Source: Neorhizobium sp. (lineage in GTDB: Bacteria; Pseudomonadota; Alphaproteobacteria; Rhizobiales; Rhizobiaceae). Taken from it: a stretch of 64,000 nucleotides of DNA. The number at the start of each line of letters is the position of its first letter. Position 1 is the first letter of the stretch. Under the pieces are notes generated by a model. The model saw only the letters and a list, made by a program, of their open reading frames with translations, did not search any database and was not told where the DNA came from. The DNA is taken from contig JAPWKC010000002.1 of assembly GCA_028283725.1 (NCBI GenBank), positions 467,025-531,024 on the forward strand, given 5' to 3'. Of the stretch, positions 45,150 through 53,439 are shown piece after piece. Made by a program: the position numbers and the translations under genes.

Positions 45150-46508
45150 ATGTCTGAACCGCTTCCCGTGCGCAGCATCGTCCAAGCTGCGCTGATCGTC
45201 AGTCTGGTGGCGGGCGGATATTCCGGGAATCAGGCCCTTTACGCGTTGTCCGCACTGCTGGCTGTCGCCTCCACGCTGATGGAATGGCCGCGCCTCCTGC
45301 CGCTTGCCCGCCTGTTCTCGACGCTTGCCGTTGTGCTTGGCCTGATGATTACCGCCTTCCTGCCGCAGCAACTGCCGCAACTCTGGCACGCTTTGGTGCA
45401 GGGCGTGTCCTTTGCGGCTTTGATGATGGTGCTCGGCATGCTGCGCCGGCCTGTCCGTCGATCGGCTTTCGTCCGGCAGGGTACCGAATATCTTTTTACC
45501 TTCGAGCCGCGGCAGCGCTATGCCGCCGTCAACATCGGCTCGCATCTTTTGAGCCTGCTGTTCAATGTCGGCATCATCGCCATGATCGGCGATCTGGCGC
45601 GTGCCGGCGGTCGTGATGCGGTCGCGCGCCGGCCGCTGGTCCTCGGCGCCATGCGCGGGGCGGCGCTCACCAGCATCTGGTCGCCGATCGGTCTCGGCTT
45701 TGCCATCGTCACGGCGGGCATTCCCTCGCTCGATCCTTTGAAGCTGATGGGTATTTCCTTCGCCCTGACGGCCGTGATGCTGCTTCTCACATCGGCCTTT
45801 CCGTTGCTGCCGGCAGAGGCGTCACATGGCGTGTCGCGGCCGGTCGTCGGTGAGGCGCCGTCGGCCCGTCCGCTGGCAATCACCATCGGCATCTGCGGCC
45901 TGCTGCTGTCGATCACCATCACCCTGCACCTTTTGACCGGGATCAGCTTCACGCTGGCATCTGTCACCGTGCTGCCGATCTTCACGCTGATATGGCTTGC
46001 GCTCGAAACCGGTGTGGGCCCTGCCTATGTGGCAGAGGTCAAGGGTGCGGTCGTGGGGCTCGGAGATCTGAGATCGGAGAGCACGATCTTCCTGTCGGCC
46101 AACGTCATCGGCGCGTCAATCTCGATTGCGCTTGGCGCCATTCCGGGCTGGGTGGATTTCGTCCAGTCGCAGGTCCCCGTTCTTCCGCTTCTGCTCACGG
46201 CTTTGATCCTCATTCCGGTTGCCGCCGCCTGCTTTATCCCGAACTCGATCTTCGTCGTCATCCTCGCCCAGTTGCTTGGCCAGAGCCCGATCGGCACCGC
46301 CCACCCGCTGGCGCTCGGCGTCACCTTGAGCGTTGCCTGGGCAAGCGCGGTCGCCGTCTCGCCGATCAGCGCCATGTCGCTCGTCACGGCCAGCCAGTCG
46401 GATGTCTCACCGCAACGGGTCGCCTGGCGCTGGAACACGGCGTTCACGACGATCGTGCTGGTTGTCACCATCATCGCGATCTGCGGCCTCATGTGGCTTG
46501 GCCTTTGA
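45150..46508 (+). CDS. Unassigned polytopic membrane protein, transporter-like
   Basis: This 452-residue hydrophobic protein has about 11-12 predicted spans and a cytoplasmic loop (LRRPVRRSAFVRQGTEYLFTFEPRQRYAAVNIGSHLLSL). Amphipathic re-entrant-like segments such as MRGAALTSIWSPIGLGFAIVTAG and WASAVAVSPISAMSLV resemble hairpin regions of ion-transporter-superfamily carriers. I do not recognise the family with confidence. It lies in the amino acid catabolic operon, so it may move the same substrate or export a product. The start has AAGG about eight bases ahead. A 206-base gap precedes it, which shows no clear signal. Confidence 0.7.
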   Translation: MSEPLPVRSIVQAALIVSLVAGGYSGNQALYALSALLAVASTLMEWPRLLPLARLFSTLAVVLGLMITAFLPQQLPQLWHALVQGVSFAALMMVLGMLRRPVRRSAFVRQGTEYLFTFEPRQRYAAVNIGSHLLSLLFNVGIIAMIGDLARAGGRDAVARRPLVLGAMRGAALTSIWSPIGLGFAIVTAGIPSLDPLKLMGISFALTAVMLLLTSAFPLLPAEASHGVSRPVVGEAPSARPLAITIGICGLLLSITITLHLLTGISFTLASVTVLPIFTLIWLALETGVGPAYVAEVKGAVVGLGDLRSESTIFLSANVIGASISIALGAIPGWVDFVQSQVPVLPLLLTALILIPVAAACFIPNSIFVVILAQLLGQSPIGTAHPLALGVTLSVAWASAVAVSPISAMSLVTASQSDVSPQRVAWRWNTAFTTIVLVVTIIAICGLMWLGL

Positions 46509-46671
46509 ACCCTCTGGTGGCGCAAAATCCTCGCTGATGTGCCGTTCGTCCCACGCAGGTGCCGCTGACATCGTCTTTGGACTTGCAGCACCGGCAATGT
46601 TGCCTTCAGGTGGGCGCAATCCGGCACCGGCAGGCGTCGGATAAGACGTGTCAAAAGGCAAAGGCAATTGG

Positions 46672-47634
46672 ATGAGCGATAGCCCTCTCTATCTCGGCGC
46701 AGCCGATATCCGGACGCTGAGCCTGTCGCCCAGACTTGCGCGTGAAAGCGTTGCCTCTGCCTTTCGAGATCATGCGGGCGGGCTTAGCAGCTACCTTCCG
46801 AAGGCCTCGCTTGAACTTGGGCCGGGCCACGGCTTTCAAGGCATGGTGGCGGCCTCCGAGGTAGATGGCGTCGCTGCGATGAAATGGGTCTCGATGGCGC
46901 CCGTCCAGGCCCAAAGTGCAGTGCCGGGCACCGGAACGACCGTCCTCCTCAACGACTACGCGACCGGCAGGCTCCTGGCGGTGATGGATGGCAGCGAGAT
47001 TACCTTGCTGCGGACGGCGGCGCTGTCGGCGGTGGCTGCGAGCCTTCTCGTCCAGAAGAAACCCACAACCATCGGGTTCGTCGGCAGCGGTTTGCAGGCC
47101 AAGGCGCATCTGGCGGCATTTGCCGATCTGTTTCCGCAGCTGGACCGGGTGCTGGCATTCAGCCGAACCAGAAGCTCGGCGGAAAAGCTGGCAGCAGTGG
47201 CGGCCGCCGTCGGTTTGCAGGCAGAGGCGGTCGATGATCCCGAGCGGATCATGGGCGACAGCGATATCATCATTTCCATGGTTCCGGGCGGCGCCGGTCT
47301 GCGGCCATTCCTCGATGCGCGCAAACTTAGGCCAAACTGCTTTGTCTCGGCCGTCGATATCGGCCGCAGCTGGCTGCCGGAAAGCCTGACCGCCTTCGAC
47401 CTTCGGGTGACGGACAGTCTGGCGCAAAGCCATGCCCCTTACGACGTGGAGACGAAACCTGTCGAAAGCGCGCCGTTCCACACCGACCTGATTGCGCTGA
47501 GCGGCGAGAGCGACGTGCCTCATGGTGCCAGAACCCTGTTCTGCTTCCGAGGCCTTGCCATCGCCGACATGGCGCTTGCCAGAATTGTATACCGTCAGGC
47601 GCAGAGACAGGGCGTCGGCACCGTCCTCGCTTAG
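46672..47634 (+). CDS. Ornithine cyclodeaminase/mu-crystallin family, probable pyrroline-2-carboxylate reductase
   Basis: This 320-residue OCD-family protein has a substrate-site lysine in AAMKWVSMAP, GTTVLLNDYATGRLLAVMDGSEITLLRTAALSAVAA and a Rossmann motif TIGFVGSGLQAKAHL with the catalytic-type Asp in SAVDIGRSWLP. The family contains cyclodeaminases, alanine/opine dehydrogenases and NAD(P)H-dependent delta1-pyrroline-2-carboxylate reductases. The neighbouring enolase-superfamily enzyme and D-amino acid oxidoreductase favour the reductase role, giving L-proline. ATG at 46672 has AAAGG ahead; a GTG at 46648 is possible. It ends 21 bases from the converging GNAT gene. Confidence 0.85.
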   Translation: MSDSPLYLGAADIRTLSLSPRLARESVASAFRDHAGGLSSYLPKASLELGPGHGFQGMVAASEVDGVAAMKWVSMAPVQAQSAVPGTGTTVLLNDYATGRLLAVMDGSEITLLRTAALSAVAASLLVQKKPTTIGFVGSGLQAKAHLAAFADLFPQLDRVLAFSRTRSSAEKLAAVAAAVGLQAEAVDDPERIMGDSDIIISMVPGGAGLRPFLDARKLRPNCFVSAVDIGRSWLPESLTAFDLRVTDSLAQSHAPYDVETKPVESAPFHTDLIALSGESDVPHGARTLFCFRGLAIADMALARIVYRQAQRQGVGTVLA

Positions 47635-47655
47635 GTCGAGATCATGCGCCCACCA

Positions 47656-48156
47656 TCACGGGCTGAGGTCCTGTGTCATTTCGATCATCGTCGGGCGGAA
47701 ACCGAGGGATGCGAACAGGCGCTGAGCCGCTTCGTTTTTGAATGCGGTGGACAGCGTCAGCTGTGATTGCCCCTGTCTGCTGGCCTCGTTCCGGGCTGCA
47801 AGTAGCAGGCTTTTGCCGATGCCCCGCCGCCGCCGGTCTGGCGCAACGAACAGATCCTGGATCACGGCGGCCGGGCCCCGCAGCGCCATGTAATTATAGC
47901 CTTCCGACGCCATGTAGACATAGCCGAGCACCTCCAGACCATCGACCGCGACGAGAATGGTGACGCCATCGCGCCCGAGAAGACGTTCAAAAAAGCCGGC
48001 ATATTCCGTCGACGTCCGGGGCGTGGCATCGATAAAGCGGTGCGGGTCCCAACCATGGTGCAGCGAGACGAGCAGGGCGCCGAACCGTCCAAGCGTTGGA
48101 ACATCCGCCTGCGTGGCTTCGCGCACGGTTATCGTCTCGGTCGGCTCTTGGGTCAT
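47656..48156 (-). CDS. GNAT-family N-acetyltransferase
   Basis: This 166-residue acetyltransferase has the GNAT fold and acetyl-CoA pyrophosphate-binding loop IQDLFVAPDRRRRGIGKSLLLAARNEA, followed by LSTAFKNEAAQRLFASLGF. The N-terminal ITVREATQADVPTLGRF is the usual first strand and helix. The acceptor is unknown. It is transcribed away from the M48 protease and converges with the reductase gene. Confidence 0.92.
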   Translation of the reverse strand: MTQEPTETITVREATQADVPTLGRFGALLVSLHHGWDPHRFIDATPRTSTEYAGFFERLLGRDGVTILVAVDGLEVLGYVYMASEGYNYMALRGPAAVIQDLFVAPDRRRRGIGKSLLLAARNEASRQGQSQLTLSTAFKNEAAQRLFASLGFRPTMIEMTQDLSP

Positions 48157-48555
48157 CTATCAACTCTGTTCGTCCGCCTGCTGTCGCTCGCCGCATCGGC
48201 ACGCAAGCAGGCACATATACCGTTCCTCCCCGAGAGTTTTGAATCCGTTGCCCGGTCATTGCAAGGCAAGGAGATGCGAGCTGAAAACGAAGGGCCATCG
48301 TAGACCCTCTGAAACGACGAGGCTGCCGCGCGCGCAAACCAAGGTCGATATCGGTTCGTCGCGCGGCGTGTTGAACATGATCAGGTTTGCAGCCGTCCCG
48401 CAGAGCAAGGGCACACAGGCAAACCGCCATCACGCACCTCTCCATAAAATGATCCCCTTGCTTTCGCCTCATTGTCCCACAATCTGGCGAACCGGGACCC
48501 AATATGCGATGACGGCGAGATTGCCGTCATCGGCCGCCGCAAAACAGAGGCATGC
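48157..48555. other. Divergent intergenic region between GNAT and M48 protease genes
   Basis: This 399-base region contains promoters for both genes. The clear structure is a hairpin just before the protease start (separate entry). Plus-strand reading frames running through it contain no recognisable motif and mix antisense with non-coding sequence. Confidence 0.5.
48507..48532 (+). other. Stem-loop in the leader of the M48 protease gene
   Basis: A perfect 10-bp inverted repeat (CGATGACGGC / GCCGTCATCG) with a 6-nt loop ends 24 bases before the GTG start. It could be an operator or a leader hairpin affecting translation or transcription. Confidence 0.55.
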
Positions 48556-50046
48556 GTGGACTATCGTTTCTTCAAGGGCAGGCCTTTTTTCAAGGGTATG
48601 TCTCTCATCTGCCTTTTGGCTCTCGGTCTTGCCGGTTGCGATACGATGGGTTCAGCCTATCAGCCCAATGTCGGCCCGTCGCAAACGCCTGCAGTTGTCG
48701 CCCAGGTGCAGAAGGGAGATGCGCAGGCCGCTCTCGCCGCTCGCCAGCGTCCCCAGATCCTGGCCCGCTACGGCGGTGAGTACAAGGATGCCAAGACCGA
48801 AAGGCTGGTCGCCCGTATCGAAGGTGCGCTGACGGCGGCAGACGAGAACCCGCAGCAGTCGTTCCGCATCACTATCCTCAATTCGCCGACCATCAACGCT
48901 TTCGCCTTTCCGGGCGGCTATCTCTATGTGACGCGCGGCTTGCTGGGGCTTGCGACCGATGCGTCGGAGTTGGCGGCCGTTCTCGGCCATGAAATGGCGC
49001 ATGTGACGCAGAACCACGGCGTCCAGCGCGAGCAGCGCGCGGAGACCGAAGAAATTGCCGGACAGGTGGTGGCGCAGCTCCTGCCGGATGATCGTGTCGC
49101 GGGTCTTGCCGCTCTCGCCAGGGGCAAGATGCGGCTCGCCGCTTTTTCCCGCGAGCAGGAAATCCAGGCCGACGAGATCGGCATCCGCACGATCGGCGAA
49201 GCGGGCTTCGATCCCTATGCCGCAGCCGATTTTCTGACCACGATGCAGGACTATAATGATTTTCTGACCGGTGGCTCGTCCTCGACGAAGGCCGTCGACT
49301 TTCTGGCCGATCACCCGAGCACGCCACAGCGCGTGGCGCTCGCGCGTCAGCGGGCGGGCGTGTTCGGCCCGCAGGGCAAGGTCGGCGAACGGGGTCGCGA
49401 CTATTACCTGAGCGGCATCGATGGTCTGCTCTATGGCCCGAGCCTCAGCGATGGCCTGATGCGTGGAAATACGATGCTTTTGCCGGAGATCGGCGTCCAG
49501 TTTTCATTCCCGCAGGGATTTTCCGCCGAGAACAATGGCGGTGTCGTCCAAGCTGGCGGCCCGCAGGACAGCGCCATCCGCTTCGACAGTATAGCGGACG
49601 ACGATATCGGTTCCTTGAGCGACTATATGTCGAGCGGATGGGTCACCGGTCTCGACAAGGCCAGCGTTCACGCGGCGACAATCCGGGGGCTCGATGGAGC
49701 GGTTGCCTCGGCTGCCGCCGGCAAATGGTTCTTCGATATTTTCGTCGTCAGGGCGAACGGCCATATTCTTCGCTTCATCGTCGCAACCGACAAGCGCCAG
49801 GCCCTGGAGCCGATCGCGACGCCGCTGCGCGACAGCGTCCGGAAAATGACCGATAGCGAAATCAGGGGCGCCAAGCCGCTGCGCATCCGCATCGTCACGG
49901 CGGTTGCGGGCGATAGCGCGGAAACGCTTGCCGCAAAGATGGATGGCGTCTCGTCGCCGGTAGACATATTCAAGATCATCAACGGCCTGTCTGAAACCGA
50001 CAGCTTTCAGCCCGGACAGCGGTTCAAGATCATCTCAAGCCGGTAA
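48556..50046 (+). CDS. M48-family zinc metalloprotease lipoprotein with LysM-like C-terminus
   Basis: This 496-residue protein has a lipoprotein signal with lipobox LGLAGC (about residues 20-25). The M48 catalytic region carries the zinc motif HEMAH at residues 145-149 and the third-ligand region REQEIQADEIG, and the C-terminal segment ends DGVSSPVDIFKIINGLSETDSFQPGQRFKII, which resembles LysM. The layout recalls BepA/YfgC-type outer-membrane quality-control proteases, though no clear TPR repeats are visible. GTG at 48556 is chosen because AGAGG precedes it and it gives a proper signal peptide; the Met 15 codons later would leave too short a signal. Confidence 0.88.
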   Translation: MDYRFFKGRPFFKGMSLICLLALGLAGCDTMGSAYQPNVGPSQTPAVVAQVQKGDAQAALAARQRPQILARYGGEYKDAKTERLVARIEGALTAADENPQQSFRITILNSPTINAFAFPGGYLYVTRGLLGLATDASELAAVLGHEMAHVTQNHGVQREQRAETEEIAGQVVAQLLPDDRVAGLAALARGKMRLAAFSREQEIQADEIGIRTIGEAGFDPYAAADFLTTMQDYNDFLTGGSSSTKAVDFLADHPSTPQRVALARQRAGVFGPQGKVGERGRDYYLSGIDGLLYGPSLSDGLMRGNTMLLPEIGVQFSFPQGFSAENNGGVVQAGGPQDSAIRFDSIADDDIGSLSDYMSSGWVTGLDKASVHAATIRGLDGAVASAAAGKWFFDIFVVRANGHILRFIVATDKRQALEPIATPLRDSVRKMTDSEIRGAKPLRIRIVTAVAGDSAETLAAKMDGVSSPVDIFKIINGLSETDSFQPGQRFKIISSR

Positions 50047-50079
50047 GTGGGCTCGATACCCATCTCGCGGGGAGAGGGT

Positions 50080-50104
50080 GGGCACGGCGGAAACCGCCAT
50101 GCCC
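50080..50104. terminator. Bidirectional hairpin terminator between M48 protease and nitroreductase
   Basis: Arms GGGCACGGCGG and CCGCCATGCCC pair at ten of eleven positions around a three-base loop AAA, in the 68-base gap between converging genes. An AT-rich stretch (TACATTTATAT) follows on the plus strand. Confidence 0.7.
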
Positions 50105-50114
50105 TACATTTATA

Positions 50115-50714
50115 TCAGGAGAAGACGGCGAAGCGCGTCTCGTCGTCGATGAAGGTTTTCTCGCCGAAAGGCTTTTCGTTGGAGCCGAACGGCATCTGGG
50201 CGCACAGCTTCCAGCTCTTCGACAGGCCGAAGGTTTCTGCGATTTCCGCGTCGATCAGCGGGTTGTAGTGCTGCAGGCTGGCACCGATGCCTGCATTCGC
50301 CAGCGCCGACCAGACGGCGAACTGCGCCATGCCGGCGGAATGATCCGAGAAGATCGGGAAGTTGGCGGCGTAGAGTGGGAATTTCTCCTGCAGGTTGGCG
50401 ATGGTTTCCTGGTCTTCGTAGAACAGAACCGTGCCGGCGCCGGCCGCAAACGAATCCATCTTCGCCTCGGTCGAGGCAAACGCGTCTGCCGGCACCATGG
50501 CGCGCAGGGTTTCCTTGGTGATCGACCAGATCTTTTCGCTCTGTTCGCCGAACAGGATGACGGCGCGCGAGCTCTGCGAGTTGAAGGACGAAGGGGCCAG
50601 ACGCACGGCTTCCTTGATGATCTTGGTCACGTCTTCTGCCGAAATCGGCAGGTTCTTGCCCAATGCATACTGAGTACGGCGCAGGCTGATGGCCTTGATG
50701 AAATCGTTGCTCAT
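50115..50714 (-). CDS. Nitroreductase-family protein (HBN1-like)
   Basis: This 199-residue flavin oxidoreductase is of the compact nitroreductase group. It starts FIKAISLRRTQYALGK and has EAVRLAPSSFNSQSSRAVILFGEQSEKIW, which carries FMN-phosphate contacts, GMAQFAVWSALANAGIGASLQHYNP and a C-terminal PFGEKTFIDDETRFAVF. It probably reduces nitro compounds, quinones or aldehydes with NAD(P)H. It is monocistronic, with its promoter in the 208-base gap shared with the metal ATPase stop. The substrate is unknown. Confidence 0.92.
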   Translation of the reverse strand: MSNDFIKAISLRRTQYALGKNLPISAEDVTKIIKEAVRLAPSSFNSQSSRAVILFGEQSEKIWSITKETLRAMVPADAFASTEAKMDSFAAGAGTVLFYEDQETIANLQEKFPLYAANFPIFSDHSAGMAQFAVWSALANAGIGASLQHYNPLIDAEIAETFGLSKSWKLCAQMPFGSNEKPFGEKTFIDDETRFAVFS

Positions 50715-50922
50715 TATATCGCTTTCTAGGCTGCTTGATAGACTGATCGGCCAGCGGTCGCACCTGTCGGCGCCCGGTTGTCGGGCGTGCGAAGCGTTCG
50801 CTGGTGCAGCATATATCCTGCATCGGGCCGACGACGTCCAGCAGCGATAGGGCAGGTTGGCGGACCTATTTTGCCAGCTTGCAGTCGTGATACTTGCAGA
50901 GATTGCGCAAACAGGGTGATGT

Positions 50923-53223
50923 TTAACCGGTGCGTGCGTTCAAGAGCCTCAGTGCGTTGATTGTCACCAGCACCGTCGCCCCCGTATCTGCCAGGATGGC
51001 CGGCCATAGCCCGGTGATGCCGGCGATCGTGGTGACGAGGAACACCGCCTTGAGGCCAAGTGCAATCGCGATGTTCTGGTAGATATTGCGCATCGTGCGC
51101 TTCGACAGCGCGATCATTCCGGCGATATCGCCGACGCGGCCGTGCAGAACTGCGGCATCGGCCGTTTCCAGCGCCACGTCCGTACCACCCCCCATGGCGA
51201 TGCCGACATCGGCGGCGGCGAGCGCCGGCGCGTCGTTGATCCCGTCTCCGACCTTGCCGACGATGAACCCGTCGCGCTGCAATTCGCCGACGATGCGGCG
51301 CTTGTCCTCCGGCATGAGTTCGGCGCGGACCTCGATGCCGAGCTCCGTGCCGATCGCCGCTGCGGTACGGGCATTATCGCCGGTGAGCATCACTGTCTTG
51401 ACGCCGGAGCGTGTCAACGCCTCAAGGCCCGCCTTCGCATCGGCCCGCGGCTCGTCGCGCATGGCGATCGCGCCCGCCAACACCTTGCCGACGACCAGAA
51501 CCGAGACGGTCTTGCCTTCGTCGTTGAGGCTGGAGAGCCGGCGGGCATGCGCCATCGGCAGGCTGACAAGATCGGCAGCTGCCTTGGGGGAGCCGAAGAA
51601 CACGTCTTCGCCGTCCACCCTTGCCGAGACGCCGCGTCCGCCGATTGCCTTTGCGTCGCTTGCGATTGGAATGTCGACTTCCTCGTCCCTCGCCCTTGCG
51701 AGAACGGCCACGGCGAGCGGGTGGCTGGAGCCGGTTTCAAGTGCGGCTGCAAACCGGAGCACATCCTCGGCATTGCGGCCGAAGGCAATGATATCGGTGA
51801 CTTGAGGCTTGCCTGTGGTGAGCGTGCCGGTCTTGTCGAGCGCGACGGCGGTGATCTTGCCGAGCGTTTCCAAGACGGCGCCGCCCTTGACGAGCAGCCC
51901 GCGCCGCGCGCCGGCCGAGAGCGAGGCGGCGATCGCCGCAGGCGTCGAGATGACGAGCGCGCAAGGGCAACCGATCAACAGGATCGCAAGGCCTTTGTAG
52001 ACCCATTCCCCCCAGGATGCGCCGCCGACAAGCGGCGGCAGGATGGCGACAAGGGCGGAAACGGCAACGACGCCGGGCGTGTAATAGCGCGAAAACCGAT
52101 CGATGAACCGCTCGGTGGGCGCCTTCTTCTCCTGCGCTTCCTCGACCAGTCGGACGACGCGGGCGATCGTGTTGTCCTCGGCTGCGGCGGTGACGCGAAT
52201 GGTGAGCGCTGCATCGCCATTGATCGTGCCGGCGAAAACGGCAGCATCGACAGTTTTGGTGACGGGCGTGCTTTCACCGGTGACGGGCGCCTCGTCGATG
52301 GCGCTTGCGCCCTCCAGGATGATGCCATCCGCAGAGATACGGTCGCCCGGTCTCACGAGGATCTCGGCACCGATCTGAAGCGTTTCGGCCGGCACCTCGC
52401 GGGTCTTGCCGTTTTCGACGACAAGGGCAGTCTTCGGCACCAGTGCCGACAGGCCGGCAATGCTTGCCCGCGCCCGGCCGGCGGCAACCCCCTCCAGCAA
52501 CTCGCCGACGAGGAAGAGGAAGACCACGGTGGCGGCTTCTTCCGTCGCGCCGATGATGAGCGCGCCGACCGCTGCGATGGTCATCAGCATCTCGATGGAA
52601 AACGGCGTGCCGGAAAAGGCCGCCATCACCGCCCGCCGGGCAATCGGCACGAGGCCGATCAGCATCGCGACTGCGAAAACGTAGATTTCGAAGGCCGGCA
52701 GGAGATGGCCGAGACCGTATGCGATGATCAATCCGCAACCGGTGAAGATCGTCAGGCGGCCTTTGGACGATTGCCACCATGGGCCATCCATCGGCCCGTG
52801 GCCGTGGCCGTGCAGACCTTCGACTGCCGGGCCTTCGGAGACGTGATCATGATTATGGTGATCGTCTGCCGCGTCCTGCGCGTGATCGTGCGAATGGTCG
52901 TGGTGATCATGGGCATGATGATGATCGCAGTTCGGTCCATGCACATGCGGCTCGCCCTGGCCCTGACGATGATCGTGGGTCGCCGGTATAGGCGGGGTCT
53001 TTTGCCCGAGCGCCCGCAGCGAATAGCCGAGCCCGGAGACCTTCTTCTCGATGGCGCCGAGATCGCTTGACGCATCATGCTCGACGGTCATCGTGCCGGC
53101 CGAAACCGAGACAGACACGTCGGCAACGCCGGGCATCCGCCGCACGGCCGTATCGATTTTTGCCGCGCAGCTTGCGCAGTCCATGCCGCGCACCCGGTAC
53201 CGGGCCCGGTTCAATTCGGCCAT
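50923..53223 (-). CDS. cadA: P1B-type heavy-metal ATPase (Zn/Cd/Pb exporter)
   Basis: This 766-residue efflux pump has an N-terminal heavy-metal-associated domain with GMDCASC (Cys16, Cys19) and a long His/Asp-rich linker (about 80-150). Transmembrane helices carry the ion-selecting CPC motif in LIGCPCALVIS, and the catalytic parts are VTGEST, DKTGTLTTGKP and GDGINDAPALAAADVGIAMG. The CPC plus His-rich pattern indicates Zn/Cd/Pb (ZntA/CadA) rather than Cu specificity. The ribosome site GGGAGA is good. A MerR-type promoter lies directly upstream, but no MerR gene is beside it. Confidence 0.93.
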   Translation of the reverse strand: MAELNRARYRVRGMDCASCAAKIDTAVRRMPGVADVSVSVSAGTMTVEHDASSDLGAIEKKVSGLGYSLRALGQKTPPIPATHDHRQGQGEPHVHGPNCDHHHAHDHHDHSHDHAQDAADDHHNHDHVSEGPAVEGLHGHGHGPMDGPWWQSSKGRLTIFTGCGLIIAYGLGHLLPAFEIYVFAVAMLIGLVPIARRAVMAAFSGTPFSIEMLMTIAAVGALIIGATEEAATVVFLFLVGELLEGVAAGRARASIAGLSALVPKTALVVENGKTREVPAETLQIGAEILVRPGDRISADGIILEGASAIDEAPVTGESTPVTKTVDAAVFAGTINGDAALTIRVTAAAEDNTIARVVRLVEEAQEKKAPTERFIDRFSRYYTPGVVAVSALVAILPPLVGGASWGEWVYKGLAILLIGCPCALVISTPAAIAASLSAGARRGLLVKGGAVLETLGKITAVALDKTGTLTTGKPQVTDIIAFGRNAEDVLRFAAALETGSSHPLAVAVLARARDEEVDIPIASDAKAIGGRGVSARVDGEDVFFGSPKAAADLVSLPMAHARRLSSLNDEGKTVSVLVVGKVLAGAIAMRDEPRADAKAGLEALTRSGVKTVMLTGDNARTAAAIGTELGIEVRAELMPEDKRRIVGELQRDGFIVGKVGDGINDAPALAAADVGIAMGGGTDVALETADAAVLHGRVGDIAGMIALSKRTMRNIYQNIAIALGLKAVFLVTTIAGITGLWPAILADTGATVLVTINALRLLNARTG

Positions 53224-53252
53224 CGTCGGTCTCCCTTTCGATCAGGAGAGCA

Positions 53253-53283
53253 GTCCTACAACCTCTAGTCACTAGAGGTGCAA
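53253..53283 (-). promoter_or_regulatory. MerR-type metal-responsive promoter of the P-type ATPase
   Basis: Reading the minus strand, TTGCAC (53283-53278) and TAGGAC (53258-53253) are spaced by 19 bases. The spacer holds an uninterrupted dyad ACCTCTAG-tga-CTAGAGGT (53279-53261). The long spacer with a central dyad is the hallmark of CadR/ZntR/PbrR-controlled promoters. Confidence 0.75.
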
Positions 53284-53439
53284 GGGTCGTTACGGAAAAA
53301 ATCACATAGGCCAATGCAAGCTTTGCACAGATCTGCCTAGTGAATGGTCTTGCAGGCCGATCGCCGAAAAAATAGTATTCCCGTCAATTCCGGGGGGGAC
53401 CCGGTGCATCAAGACACCGCTTTAAGGGGAACATGCCGC

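Noticed and set aside
50770..50787. Six-base-pair hairpin upstream of the nitroreductase start
   Set aside because: It is too short and too common in sequence of this base composition to support a specific regulatory call.
53284..53439. Possible riboswitch upstream of the PotD-like gene
   Set aside because: Short complementary pieces occur (for example around GCAAGCTTTGC), but no stacked helices or conserved core of a known class could be recognised.
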